From positions 250,001 through 314,000 of the forward strand of contig JAQFVV010012983.1 in the NCBI GenBank assembly GCA_028023455.1: 64,000 bases of DNA, written 5' to 3'. The position numbers and the translations under genes were made by a program. Source of the stretch: Epiperipatus broadwayi. Lineage: Eukaryota; Onychophora; Udeonychophora; Euonychophora; Peripatidae. This document shows, piece by piece, positions 49,591 through 61,400 of this stretch. A model generated the notes under the pieces. It had not been told where the DNA came from. It did not search any database and saw only the letters and a program-made list of their open reading frames with translations. The stretch's first letter is position 1, and each line of letters opens with the position of its first letter.

Positions 49591-50240
49591 TAACCTTTTC
49601 TCGTATTTCTATATTGTTTCCATCATATGAGTATTGAATGTCTTTAGAAAAATTTAACTTTATTTAAATATTCCAAATACATTCAACTGTTTGTAAATGC
49701 AAGCTATATATAAGTCATGTTACATCTGACTTTTTATTATTATTCTTACTTGTTAGCAATTACTAAAATAATGCCATCATATACAAATCATTGTTTTTAT
49801 CTTTATATATATATATAAATTATTAAAACTAACAATTTACATATAAATAAAAACTTAGCTGAATTACATTAAATAAAGTTAAATTTTTCTAAAAACATTC
49901 AATGATGATGGAAATAATTCATTATAAAAATACAACTAGAACACCATCATCATAAACCTTCAGGAAAACATAACCGATTCTAGTTTTTTTTTAAGTAAAA
50001 TTACTAACAGAAAATATATATATGAACCAAATACATTTTTTTTCTTTTATTTTTTTTCTGTCTTACAAGATAACTAATAAACATTTTTTATTAATAAACA
50101 CTATTCCATATTTTACATACAGTAGAGAAAAATCCACCCCATCTTCTTTCAATTTGTTTTTTTTTTTGGCAGATATTTTATACATTGATAATAGTATTTA
50201 TCTCAATCATCTTCTAGTTTTTTAATCCAATTCTATTTCT
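49590..50240. mobile_element. Family D MITE (and unassigned extra) inserted in the hAT gene
   Basis: 49605-49975 carries the family D termini (TTTCCATCATATGAGTATTG / AATGATGATGGAAATAATTC) and the shared right flank CAACTAGAACACCATCATCA then AGGAAAACA. From 49976 to about 50240 the sequence is neither hAT-coding nor shared with D copy 1. Transposase coding resumes near 50250 (STFAKCGKPFSDREYVK). Confidence 0.75.
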
Positions 50241-50249
50241 TGTTATCGA

Positions 50250-51860
50250 AAATTAATGAACATCTTACAGTCCACATTTGCTAAATGCGGAAAACCTTTT
50301 AGTGACAGGGAATATGTGAAGGAAACATGGTTGAAATGCGTACCTGTTCTTTTTTAGGACTTTGAAAGCAAGGAAAAGATTATTCAGAGAATAAAGGATT
50401 TGACTTTGGCTAGGAACATAATAAAAGACAGAATTCTGGACATGGCTAAATATATAACTTATCAGCAAAAAACGGATATAAATTCTTCTGACTTTGTGTC
50501 TCTCTGTCTTGATGAAAGTACTGATATAACTGGATCAGCTCGTTTAGCAATTTTCTTTCGTTATTATGTTGGGAATCATATTAAAGAGGAATTTATTAAT
50601 ATAACATCATTAGCAACAACAACAAAAGGGGTGGCAATTATTATTGATGGTGCTTGTAGTATAATTGCAAAGGAAAATGGTTTCCTCAATTTATTCACCA
50701 AATTGGTCATTCAGTAGTATAATTGCAAAGGAAAATGGTTTCCTCAATTTATTCACCAAATTGGTCATTCAGTTCTTGGTTTTCACTGTATTATACACCA
50801 GCAAGAGCCAAGACTAGTTTCAAGTCTTTGGATGATGTTATGAGTGTTATAACAAAAGTGGTGAATTTTATATCTGCACGTGCTTTAAATAAAAGAAAAT
50901 TTTTGGAATTACTGCATGAGGTAAACCCAGTCTATAACGGTTCGCTCATGTACAACAATGTTCGATGGTTAATTCGTGGAAAAGTTCTCCAACAAATCAT
51001 GGACTGTTTAGATGAAAATAGCCTTTTTTTTTTTTATAAAATGAAAAAATTATGGAAAAATATAGTCGGTTACTGGATGTTGAATGGCTTTGCAAATTAA
51101 TGTTTTTCACTGACTTATGCTCACATTTGAGTAAATTAAATGTTAAGTTGCAAGGTATTAATAAGACAGTTATTGTTATGTTCGATTTAATTGAAGCATT
51201 TTCAGTTAAGTTGCAAGTTTTCAATTATTTCTAACACATTTAGGTATTTCTCAAATACAAAAAAAATTCTTCTTTAAAAAACCAGATCGAGTTAAAATAA
51301 CACAAGAATTTTCTGTAGTAATTCAGGCAATAAGCAATGAATTTTTTTCAAGGTTTCAAGATTTCAGGTAATTTGCAGGAACATGGAAATGTATTCTATA
51401 TCCTGATATCATCGGGTTAGATAAACTCAATATAGAAATTTTCGAATGGCTCAACTTCGAAGATTTCGAAATGCAATTAATTGATTTTCAGTCTAGTTCC
51501 ATATGGAAACAAAAATTTGTCAATTTAAAAAAGGACTTGGAAACAATTGAAAATGATTGGTTATTGGATACAATTAAAAAGAACGTAGAATATGAAATGA
51601 GAAGAACTTGGAATACCATTCCTGAAACCTATAACTGTTTAAAAAAACTAGCAACTGCTGTACTGTCTATTGTTGGTGCACCCTATTGTCTTTTCAACTT
51701 ATGCTTGTGAATCGTTATTTTCAGAAATAAATTTTATAAAAGATAGTTATAGAAATAAGCTGACTGATGAATCAAGCACAGCATGTGCATTGCTTAAAGT
51801 TACGACTTATGAACCCGGTATACATTTGGCATCCAAAGTACAACAACAAAAATCTCATTA
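50250..51860 (+). pseudogene. hAT transposase relic, catalytic and dimerisation region
   Basis: STFAKCGKPFSDREYVKETW, a frameshift near 50350, then the frame through 50400-50717 with SLCLDESTDITGSARLAIFF (hAT motif with the catalytic Asp), followed by SLATTTKGVAI. A 58-bp tandem duplication shifts the frame. Later pieces: ARALNKRKFLELLHEVNPVY, NNVRWLIRGKVLQQIMDC (the RW motif), LNVKLQGINKTVI, and at 51620-51860 ACESLFSEINFIKDSYRNKL, the C-terminal hAT dimerisation block, a frameshift away from the preceding CLKKLATAVLSIVGAPYC. Catalytically dead through multiple breaks. Confidence 0.92.
50658..50773. repeat. Exact 58-bp tandem duplication inside the transposase
   Basis: 50658-50715 and 50716-50773 are identical (AGTATAATTGCAAAGGAAAA ... 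GGTCATTCAGT). As 58 is not a multiple of three, it shifts the reading frame. Confidence 0.95.
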
Positions 51861-52058
51861 ATAAAAGTTATGACTTTTATATGACAAAATGTATTGTATA
51901 TAATTATTTTGTGAATTTTTAATAAAATTTCATAACAATTAAATTTGTACTGTTTATTTCCGACTAAGAATTTCCCCGGCACGCCAGACGTTGGACAAAA
52001 AAATAATTGTAATATTTGGCACGCGCATATAAAAAGGTTCGCCACCGCTGTTCTAAGA

Positions 52059-52215
52059 TATTTTAATACGAATCACAGTATAATAGTCAATCAAAGAGGA
52101 AACAGCATAAAACAATCTCCAGTGAGACGTTATTTATAGTTTACTGAGTTGTCTTATCAGTAGAATCAGTTTTCATTGTGTATTGCTTCCATATATCTAT
52201 CTATGGGTTGTAGAT
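52059..52215. repeat. Dispersed repeat F, copy B, part 2
   Basis: AGGAAACAGCATAAAACAAT, then AGTTTACTGAGTTGTCTTAT and AATCAGTTTTCATTGTG align with 27105-27220 of copy A. Confidence 0.75.
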
Positions 52216-52342
52216 AACTGCTAAACTTTTTTTTCATGTGTCATAGCATCGGCCGGGAAGTGAACCCGCTAACCCGGGACAACTGCTTATAAGGCAGATG
52301 TGCTGACCTCTCGACCACCAACGCTTGACAACTCCTAAACTT
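52216..52342 (-). mobile_element. tRNA-derived SINE (copy 3) with 13-bp target duplication
   Basis: Body 52229-52329. The minus strand reads GTCAAGCGTTGGTGGTCGAG, a CTGC / CTTATAA / GCAG anticodon-like arm, the variable segment TTGTCCCGGGTTAGC, GGGTTCACTTCCCGG, then an A tail. Duplication AACTGCTAAACTT (52216-52228) / AACTCCTAAACTT (52330-52342), one mismatch. Confidence 0.9.
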
Positions 52343-52635
52343 TATTGTGATCCATAAGTTCTTTGTCCAATTACAGTATTCATAACTTTGAAAAGGGATT
52401 ACCAAAATAACAAATAATATTTTGACTAAATCACATCAGATATTTTATCTCCTAATTAGTCAATCTGTTTGACTAAACATTTAATTACACTTTATACAAT
52501 AATGTTATTTCCACCCACCTAATTATAAAATATTTTTACAATTGTTAATTAAATAAAATATTTTAGTTTAAATCTCTTTAAAATAAACTTAGAATTAATA
52601 ATGCTATATACATTTATTTGTGCGTATATATATAT
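52343..52635. other. Unassigned interval ending in a TA tract
   Basis: Probably still part of repeat F copy B but not alignable by eye with copy A. Ends in TGTGCGTATATATATATA before satellite E; copy A has TGTGCACATACTTATATA at the corresponding place. Confidence 0.45.
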
Positions 52636-53597
52636 ATGAAAAACAAAAACAAGTTTTATATACGTAAAACCTGCTATCGTTTGTATTAATGATCAATAGA
52701 TAAAGCTTTACCAAGACCTCCAAACAAGCGTATTTGTTTACATAAATGTCAGAGTCAATATTCACTGTCTCTTTCATTTTGCTCCACCCTCAGATCAGCT
52801 GATTTCAAGCTGATTTGCTCTCATCAGTGAGGGATAGAAGTTAGAAACTAGACCTAAATATTAACTCCAAGCGTTTATGCAAAACGTTTCTATCAGTTTA
52901 CAAGCATGAATTTTTTAGACACCTAAATGTCTTTCAACTCAGCCTATCAAACTAGATAGCTATATGGGTCTGATATCAGTTCAGATTCTCCACATAGTGA
53001 AAGCTTGTGCAATCTATATCATTGCAAGAAAATTTTAAAGGTACATTTATGAAAAACAAAATTATATACTTAAAAACCTGCTATCGCTTGTATTAATGAT
53101 CAATAGATGGAGCTTTACCAAGACCTCCAAACAAGCGTATTTGTTTACATAAACGTCAGAGTCAATATTCACTGTCTCTTTCATTTTGTTCCATCCTCAG
53201 ATCAGCTGATTTCAAGCTGATTTGCTCTCATCAGTGAGGGATAGAAGTTAGAAACTAGACCTAAATATTAACTCCAAGCGTTTATGCAAAACGTTTCTAT
53301 CAGTTTGCAAGCATGAATTTTTTAGACACCTAAATGTCTTCAAATTCAGCCTATCAAACTAGATAGCTATATGGGTCTGATATCAGTTCAGATTCTCCAC
53401 ATAGTGAAAGCTTCTGCAATCTATATCATTGCAAGAAAGCTTTAAAGGTACATTTATGAAAAACAAAAACAAGTTTTATATACGTAAAAACCTGCTATCG
53501 CTTGTATTAATGATCAATAGATGGAGCTTTACCAAGACCTCCAAACAAGCGTATTTGTTTACATAAACATCAGAGTCAATATTCACTGTCTCTTATA
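52636..53597 (+). repeat. Satellite E array, direct units, inserted in a TA tract
   Basis: Unit starts (ATGAAAAACAAA) at 52636, 53049 and 53456, giving units of 413 and 407 bp and a partial third of about 142 bp. Each unit contains TCAGATCAGCTGATTTCAAG and GGTCTGATATCAGTTCAG. It ends abruptly in ATTCACTGTCTCTT then TA repeats. Repeat F copy A shows the uninterrupted site, so the array moved in as a block. Confidence 0.93.
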
Positions 53598-53790
53598 TAT
53601 ATATAACTTCTGCTTAATAAAAATGTTGTAAACCTTTAATTTAAAAATTCCTAGCAAATTTTCTAATTATATGTGTAGCATATAAATATTGCTGCACTAT
53701 ATAGGTATTTTCTGATTATTTAAACTTTGATACAGCAAGATATAAACCAAAGATATTCACCAATTGTGAATAATGATTAGATTATATGGC
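53598..53790. repeat. Dispersed repeat F, copy B, part 3
   Basis: AACTTCTGCTTAATAAAAAT then GTTGTAAACCTTTAATTTAA aligns with 27247-27290 in copy A. Confidence 0.8.
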
Positions 53791-53839
53791 TATATTAAAA
53801 AAAATTAAGAAACATTTATCAATGTTAATCAATATCTCC

Positions 53840-54460
53840 AAATTTATATGGGTTAAGACCAATCTTAAGTCATCGACACTTTGCACATAATGTTGCTTTT
53901 GCAAATAATCTTTCATTGTGTCAAAAAAAATACTACAAGATATTAGATATAAAGTAAAAACTGGGATCAAACATAAATGTTTAAGCGCATAAAAAATCAA
54001 TTGGAAATTAACTTCAAATACCTTGGTCGGCTTATTAATGTAGCTAAAAATATAATGGATGAAATTAATCATAAAACTAAATGTAGATGGGGTTTTTTTT
54101 TGTTAGAAATAATAATATTAAAAGAAAATATGTCTATTAGTCTAAAAAATACGTTTTTAATAAAACAAAAGATAAATACAGAGATTTAAGATCAAACAAT
54201 TAAATATGAAAATTTCAAAAACAATATACCTTGACATCACTAGAAAAATTGAATGACTGAAATGGAGCTAAGCTAAACAAATTGTTAGAAGAAGTGGTAA
54301 TACATGGACTTAAATTCATTAACAAGTTTGCAAAATATTGGAAAGAGACCTGTGTGAGATGGATTATTCTGGAGTAATGTTGAGAAAAGATACCATGGAT
54401 TCAAAAATTTAAATTAAACATAAAGACTTTTATCTTAATAACTATAAAAAATGAAAATTA
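53840..54460 (+). pseudogene. RTE-type LINE relic, region from FADD to the C-terminus
   Basis: HFAHNVAFANN near 53875 corresponds to LDFADDVVVFENN (catalytic site lost). NFKYLGRLINVAKNIMDEIN then HKTKCRWG in the frame 53977-54189 matches YLGQIINTHGNIMDEINHRI then KLGWSAFG of the 56.4-58.1 kb copy. Later pieces recall the final domain (LKWS, then KYWKET, VRWIILE). It stops near 54460. Frameshifted and non-functional. Confidence 0.83.
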
Positions 54461-56445
54461 TATAGAAGTGTTTTTGATGGTTCAATTAATAATGATTACG
54501 TCATAATCAAAGAGCTTTCTGTATAGGTTCTATATTATTGCATTTATTTTTTTATCATTATTATAATATAAAATTATATACGTATATAATGTTTATATAA
54601 AATGATGTGAACACTTGTCAGATTGACGTTATATTTTTGAGTCATATAGCACAAAAATAAACGTAAAAAAAGATGTTAATTTTTTTTTTTAAATAAAACT
54701 TTAAGAAAATGATAGAAAGTATCTGACAGAAAATTTATATCATGTTATATATGAAAAAAAAATTATTTCAAATTTATCAATCTCTAGAGTTATTACTGTT
54801 ATTATTAGATGTATTAGAATAAAACAAATCCTTATGTTACCTGTGATCAAAATCGGCCCTTGCTGACATAGAACAATGAATGTTATAAGGAATCACAGTA
54901 AAAAAATAAACCTTAGTCTGGCACCGTGTCGTGATACCAAACTACGCAGAAGAGGACATTGATGAATTGGATTTTGCAATTAAAATATATGCAGAGAAAA
55001 AATATATTAAGATATAGTAATGCAAAAAATATTGTAATTTTTGATTGGCCATGAATAATCAGTTTATCCATTGCATCATTTAAAAAATATTTATTTAAGC
55101 TATTCTATAATTAGATTATCTGTCACAAAAATGTAATTAATCTTAATAATCAATTTATTTTTGTGGGTAAACAAACACATACATAACTTCTATATCTATA
55201 TGTTTATACACATAAGTACGCATATACAACTGTGATTTCATTTCTAAAATGTTAGGAACTTATGTGAGTAAAAATGAAATGGTGCGTTTGTTTAAATTCA
55301 TTCCATGCGGATGTAATGTCTCAAAATGAAAAAGCTTCCTTTCTGTTTTCTCTCTCTTGTGGAAAATAATAGTTTTATAATAATAGGCAGCATCATATCC
55401 TATCATTAGCTAACTTCATAATACCGTAGACTGAAAATAAAATTATATTTGCAGGAGTGCGTACTCGTGGGTTAATATGCGTATGTGTAAATATTTAATT
55501 ATCGATATACATGTAGACAATATGTGTTTGTAAATATGTACACGTAAATTAATTTCCACTGGTCAATGCATCTGTTTATATTTGAGATTTATGAAATATG
55601 TATAGTTTTTGTACAGATATGCTTTTCTATATACATGCTTATGTAGATAAGTAAATATTCATTTCTTTCTTTTTCTTCCCTCTCTGTTTCTGTCTTACTC
55701 CGTGTAGGTGTTATAGTTCTAAACTAATAAAAAAAATTTATACTACACAATCTATTCATAACATGTTTTAAATGAGATGATTTTAGGCTTTTGATAGAAT
55801 TGATAAATAGATAATAGATTAAAATCCCTGACCAATATTTTTTTTGCTAACCAATCAAAATTTCAAAATACTTTTTACATTCCTGTGCTTTAAAATAATA
55901 GTTCTTACTTAGGTAATTTTCAGCCATTAAAATAACCAAGCTTCAGGAAACCACAAAAGTTTGAGTATCAGAATTAACAGAACTGGAATCCATAGATTTT
56001 GAGTTTAAGCATCTGCTGCTCTGCCACTAGACCAAATCATACAGGATAAAATTTGAATGATTTATTACTTTGAAATTTATAAAATGATCTGTGCTGAAAA
56101 TAACAAATTTGGAACCATGATTCAAAGATATTGAGCTGCAGAATATGTCACTCTAACACTGCACCAAACTAAACAGGGATTCTAATCCAAAATTGGATGA
56201 ATATATTTTACCTAATATATATATTTTAAAATTTATTACTAGTGCACTTTGTTAAAATATATCGTTAAAGTATGTTTTTTTATCCATTGAATTAAATGAA
56301 ACTGACATTTTTTGTTGTTAAAAATCATTAGTAATTAAAATCTTTTTTTTGATATCCCATAATGAAAGCAATGATTATCTTGTAATGGTACTGGATGAAA
56401 ATGGGGTATTCACATTCATTGTATTTTAAATCTACATTCAAAATA
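54461..56445. other. Unassigned interval with two tRNA-like patches
   Basis: On the minus strand TTTGGTCTAGTGGCAGAGCA (near 56030) and TTTGGTGCAGTGTTAGAGTG (near 56150) look like tRNA A-box regions, with GGATTCCAG and GAATCATGGTTCC downstream, perhaps old SINE fragments. They are too diverged to fold convincingly. No gene recognised in the remainder. Confidence 0.35.
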
Positions 56446-58055
56446 TAATCATCATCATCAACCATTATCAATCCACTGCATGATGAAGGTCTCTCCAAGT
56501 TCAATCCATCTTTTTCTATCTTTAGCTTCTCTTCTCCACATCACCCCTACACACTGTCTTATTTCAGCCATCCATCTCACATGTGGTCTCTTTCTGGGTC
56601 TTTTACAATCTCTTGGAATCCAGTTTAAAATTTCAATTGTCCAACTATTATCATCTCTTCTAGCAACATGTCCAACCCAACTTGACTTCAGTCTTTTAAT
56701 TCTTTCAAGGAGATCAGTAACACATGTTTGTTCTCTTCCCCAATACATTGCATTTTCAATCTCTTCTTTTTACTCCCAACATGCATTTCTCCATACTTCT
56801 TTGAATGGTTTGAAGTCTCTGTATTGCTCTTCTATTAAGTGTCCAAGTCTCAGATCCATAAGTAAGAACTGGCAACACATTTATTAAAAACCTTCCTTTT
56901 CAAACACATAGGCATATTTCCTTTTAGAATCAAGTTATTTCTACCAAAAGCACTCCAACCAAGTTTAATTCTATGATTAATTTCATCCATTATGTTCCCG
57001 TGTGTATTAATAATCTGACCAAGGTATTTTTAACAGTTAACTTCTTCTAATTTATCATAATCAATCTTTATTTTCATATTTTGAGAAAATCTATTAAACA
57101 TTACTTTAGTCTTTTTAACATTTTTCTTTAGTTCTACTTTCATCTGATAACTCCTGCAACATTTTCTGTAACTCTAAAGCATTATTTTCAAAAACAACTA
57201 CATCATCTGCAAAATCTAAATGACTTAAATAATATCCATTTATTTTCATTCCTTTAGCTTCCCATTTTAATCCACAAAATACTTCTTGCAGCATTGCTGT
57301 AAAAAGTTTTGGAGATATGGAGTCACTCTGTCTTACACCCTTTTCAATGTTGATTTTCCTACTATCATTATGGAATCTAATTGTTGCTGTTGCATTTTTA
57401 TAAATTTTCTTTAAAATATGACAATATCCTGGATCTACACCTTGATGATCCAATGCTTTAATCACTGAAGAAATGTTTATAGAATCAAATGCCTTTTTAT
57501 AGTCTACAAATCCTAAGCATAATGGCAACTCATATTTATTTGTCCTTTCTATAACTTCTCTCAATACCTGGATATAATCTATTGTACTAAAACCATTTTT
57601 AAATCCAGCTTGTTCTCTTGGTTGGTGGAAATCCAATGTTTTCTGTAGATGAGTTGTAATTATCTTAGTAAAAATTTTGTATAAAATTGATAAAAGACTG
57701 ATAGGTCTGTAATTTCTAATATTTTCTTTATCACCTTTTTTAAATATTAATATTAATACTGCATTCTTCCAATCATCTGGTACATCTTTATCATTTAGAT
57801 ATTTGGTATATAACTTCGCTAAAAAAATTATATTTCTTCACCTGCTTCTTTTAATATAGAAATTGTAATTCCATCATTACCTGGAGCCCCCTCCCCTTTC
57901 TTCATAAATTCAATTGCATGTCTCACTTCCTCATTCAAAATTCTGAGCAATTCGGAAGATATAATAGGTATAGGAGGCACTTGTTCTTTATTACTATATA
58001 ATTCTTGATAGAAGTCTTCTACATATTGATTGAGTTCATAACTGGCATTACTGGC
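56446..58055 (-). pseudogene. RTE-type LINE ORF2, best-preserved reverse transcriptase
   Basis: Non-LTR retrotransposon RT plus C-terminal domain, truncated at the 5' end (no endonuclease). In minus order: VEDFYQELYSN and EEVRHAIEFMKKGEGAPGND (about 57.9-58.05 kb); a frameshift near 57835; then an open stretch 57830-57115 with PDDWKNAVLILIFKKGDKEN, NYRPISLLS, REQAGFKNGFSTIDYIQVLR, LCLGFVDYKKAFDSI (motif A), KGVRQSDSISPKLFTAML (usual G in RQGD is S), and LDFADDVVVFENN (catalytic FADD intact). It continues with breaks: YLGQIINTHGNIMDEINHRI, VLTYGSETWTLNRRAIQ, and the end frame 56748-56458 with SSWVGHVARRDD, NWIPRDCKRPRKRPHVRWM and RKRWIELGETFIMQW. It ends in a TGATGATGATGATTAT tail, usual for RTE. 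Not functional as it stands. Confidence 0.95.
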
Positions 58056-58484
58056 ATTTTTTAGAAGTTAATGACTTCTCCTATCTGGGCAGCATATATC
58101 TTGGCTCTTATTGAGCAATATTTTTCTCTGATGATGGGTAGTGTCTCAGCAATGGGGTTAAAAGATACTCATTATATTTCAGGCAGTGAAATTAAAGAAC
58201 TGGGTGGTGAACATCAAATGAACACCTCTCTGATAGTTTAGCAAGGCATGGTCATCTTAAGACTTTCTCATATATAGCTATATATTTCTGATAAATAAAC
58301 TGGTTGTCCTCAATGAAGAAATTAGAAAACTTTGTACAGCAAGCTGGCAGTAGAATTGGTATAGCCCATTACTAAATTGACAGGAAAATTAAATAACAGA
58401 CTCTTAACACAAAAACTCAGAAGAATCAATACTCTTCAATAGTTTCTCTTCCTCTTTTTTTCTTTATTTTTGCTTTTCTAATAT
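58056..58484. other. Unassigned interval
   Basis: No family recognised. Confidence 0.35.
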
Positions 58485-58737
58485 ATAACATATAATAATC
58501 ACATTCCACTCTTTTTATATTTTAAAAAATATATATTTATTAATTTTACAGTTTTGACTGTTCCTAGCAGTCTTCGTCAGATCTTATTATCTACTAAAAT
58601 TTACTTTCCTCCAATTAGAAAGTTTTAATAGATAATAAGATCTGTCACAGACTGCTAGAAACAGTCAAAACTGTAAAATTAATAAATATATTTTCCTTTA
58701 AAGTGTAAAAAGAGTGGAATGTGGTTATTATATGTTA
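58485..58737. mobile_element. MITE-like palindrome (family C)
   Basis: AACATATAATAATCACATTC then CACTCTTTTTA on the left pairs with AGAGTGGAATGTGGTTATTA then TATGTT on the right. Arms continue through TTAATTTTACAGTTTTGACT / AGTCAAAACTGTAAAATTAA and CAGATCTTATTATCTA / TAGATAATAAGATCTG. Arms are about 110 bp and the loop is short. Single copy in this window. Confidence 0.88.
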
Positions 58738-59330
58738 AGAATCAATACTATAGGAATTTTGTAGCCTTTATGCCCTTGAATTCATTTTCTGAGACTATCT
58801 ACATATTTTTCAAACTCCTTTTTTAAATTAATTAGTTATTTTTCTCTTTTTTTTTAATTACAACCTTGATTAATATTATTATCTAATTAGTTGCAAATAT
58901 TACTAATTTCTAGTAAAACATAATCTCCTTTCTGACCAGATGATTTACAAAATATTTTTGTCTCTAATTAGATCTCTAAATAGTTTTTTGTAATTATTTG
59001 TACAATCATTTACAATTAAATTATTTTCACTAAATAACATTATAACCCTTATATTATTTTTACATATTTAAAGTTACGATTTAGTTTCTTTGTTTTCATA
59101 ATCCATCAGAACTTTTTAAAATAATAGATGTGATGTTTTAAAATAGTAACTCTAAAAATTCCTATTTTATAATAGGCTTTAATCAGACTTTTGATTTATT
59201 AAGAAAAATATTTACTTTTATCTATTTAACAGGCCTTTTTTATTTACATAAATTAATATTTGCATTATTTTTTTATTGAATATTATTTTTAAATGTTTTA
59301 CATAACACACATTTACATATATTTCACACA

Positions 59331-59340
<10 letters not shown>
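58738..59340. other. Unassigned AT-rich interval
   Basis: Ends in TA repeats and four GATA units (59330-59358). Confidence 0.4.
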
Positions 59341-59359
<19 letters not shown>

Positions 59360-59361
<2 letters not shown>

Positions 59362-59655
59362 GAGAACAAACAGGTGTTACTGACCTCATTGAAAAAATTA
59401 AAAAACTGAAATGGAGTTGGGCTGCATATATTGCTAGAAGGGTAAAAATAGATGGACAATTAAAATCATAAACTGGATTCTAGGATATTGTAAAAGACCC
59501 AGAAAGAGATCACATATGAGATGGATGGATGAAATAAGAATGTGTACAGGGGTGATGTGGAGAAAAGAAGCTAAAGATCAGAGAAGATGGATTGAACTTG
59601 GAGAGATCTTCATCCTGAAGTGGATTGATAATGGTTGATGATGATAATGACACCC
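59360..59655 (+). pseudogene. RTE-type LINE 3' end fragment
   Basis: EQTGVTDLIEKIKKLKWSWA, a stop-broken middle, DCKRPRKRSHMRWMDEIRMC and DQRRWIELGEIFILKWIDNG match the terminal domain of the 56.4-58.1 kb copy. Ends GGTTGATGATGATAATGA, the RTE tail. Begins directly after a GATA run, so it is a typical 5'-truncated insertion. Confidence 0.9.
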
Positions 59656-60579
59656 TCCTAATTTAAAAGTAAAATGGTGTCAAATCTTTCCTTAGGCATT
59701 GAACAGTTTTAATTCTATACATTTTATTTTTAAACTGAAAAAAAATGTATACCTTCTTTTTACATAGCTATCATGAAGAGCAACAATTACAATGAGTATG
59801 TACATAGAGAGGTATCCAACTTAAGGACTTTGCATAACACATACAGCTCAATTCTGTGTTGATTAAATCAAATTTAATTTCTTGCACAAATTGGGATTAG
59901 AGTATGGACCAAATTATGTGTGATGTGGGTAAAAAAAAACATGGATTTGGAACCTGCAAATGACAGGACTATGTCTATTGCACATTAAGCTTATGATCTT
60001 TTTTCTTATTAACAAAGTAGGGATTTTACTTCAAGTTACACTGTTAGTGATGCCAAAAGTTTTCTGTATCATATGCAGGTCCAAGTCTCCATGAAGAAAT
60101 AGCATAATCAAACACAAAATATGATCTGGAATTCCTACAGTTTTTATGTATGCACACATACCTTGATCTATAATTTTTTTTACTCTTCATTACTTGACAT
60201 GTACATGAAAGATTTTATTATTTTTACTCTTTATTTCTCACTTTAAATATGTTATTTTAATATTTATTTATTTATTTCATCATGCTCTATTATGTCCATA
60301 GCACAGTGTTATGATTTATACTCATTATAATTATTATTTAAATTTCTTTTTTTTTTCAAAGGTTTATTTGGATGCTAATAAAAATTCTACTGATAGCTCT
60401 TAAAAGCATTTTCTATTTTTAATTATTTTTTAATTACACAATCCAAGGTGAAGTCAAATCTTCAGGTTCATCTGATTAATGAACTAATTTTATCACATGG
60501 TTTTTTTTCTTTTGAATATTCTTGCCTAGTTGAATCTTATGAATATTCCCAGACCTTTAGCCACTTCTGTAATATGAGG
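59656..60579. other. Unassigned AT-rich interval
   Basis: No gene recognised. TATGGACCAAATTATGTGTG near 59895 is vaguely similar to the tRNA-like patches near 56.1 kb. Confidence 0.35.
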
Positions 60580-61400
60580 TCTTTTTAAAAAGGCCTTAAT
60601 GATTTTATGATATGTTTTTACTTAACTGGATAAAACTATACTTATAATTTTTTATTCATATTTGTAGCATTATGAGGCAGCTTACCCTCAGTTCTATATC
60701 TTTTACTTTTAACATAGGCAATGATGTGGGGATGTATTTACAAAATTCTCTAATTAGGTCATCCCATCCTATTTGAGCTCTGTCATGATGTTCATGGTTT
60801 CACTAAAATTATATATTTTAAAATCAATATTCAGATCTTTGATCATGTAGACAAAGTTAATATATTATGATAATAGCTTACAAAATCTGCAGGCTGTCAT
60901 TCCTTGTATGTAATAAACTTTTTTTTTACATCCAAAATTTCACTATTCCTTTTCAGGTCAGCCTGAAATTTTTTATAGGCTAGATATATGTAATTCTATC
61001 CTGTTTTTACTTTATTTTTCTGTACTCTGTGTTTGATGTAACACTTCTTTCTGATATACACATTCTATTTTGTCTTCTGCTATACTAGCTTTTATAACTA
61101 CATCACTTTTTGTGATTTCTATCTTATCACTGTTATTACCCTTTATTAACCTCTTTACTTTATAAATATTTTGCAATATCATATTGTTCCTCTCTTTCTG
61201 GCTTTGAATCATTAATTTGTTGAACTTATGTTGACATTCTTTTCTGTTTTCTATGAGCTACTATTTTGTTACATGCTTTTTATAAGCTTTTGTTGACTTT
61301 CTTTTATTTCTACCATTAGCTTCAGAAACATTTGTTCTGTTCTTTATTAAACTGCTATTTGGTTTCTCACTCTCCATATTGAAAAGACAAGAAAAAAACT
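60580..61400 (-). repeat. Dispersed repeat G, copy 2, with a Lys-rich frame
   Basis: Homologous in order to 27781-28520. On the minus strand, MESEKPNSSLIKNRTNVSEA (from about 61378) and, after a stop, the frame 61212-61012 (MIQSQKERNNMILQNIYKVK, then ...VVIKASIAEDKIECVYQKE) form a basic, low-complexity sequence. It might be ORF1 of a LINE. No conserved motif was recognised. Confidence 0.55.

Larger units (their letters stand above)
48573..52050 (+). mobile_element. hAT DNA transposon, complete ends, dead transposase
   Basis: Terminal inverted repeats: CAGCAGTGGTGAACCTATG at 48573 against the reverse complement of the right end, CAGCGGTGGCGAACCTTTTT (ending 52050). This is the usual CAGNGGTNNNGAACC hAT type. 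Flanking 8-bp duplications are TCCTATGA (48565-48572) and TTCTAAGA (52051-52058), 6 of 8 matching. The interior encodes a hAT transposase related to the GTF2IRD2/SCAND3/EPM2AIP1-like group, broken by stops, a MITE insertion, a 58-bp duplication and frameshifts. Length is 3478 bp including the MITE. Confidence 0.92.

Noticed and set aside
55960-56170. tRNA genes on the minus strand
   Set aside because: Only A-box-like and partial B-box-like words are present; stems do not pair well. At most old SINE remnants.
56480-56887. 135-codon plus-strand frame
   Set aside because: Shadow of the RTE terminal domain encoded on the minus strand.
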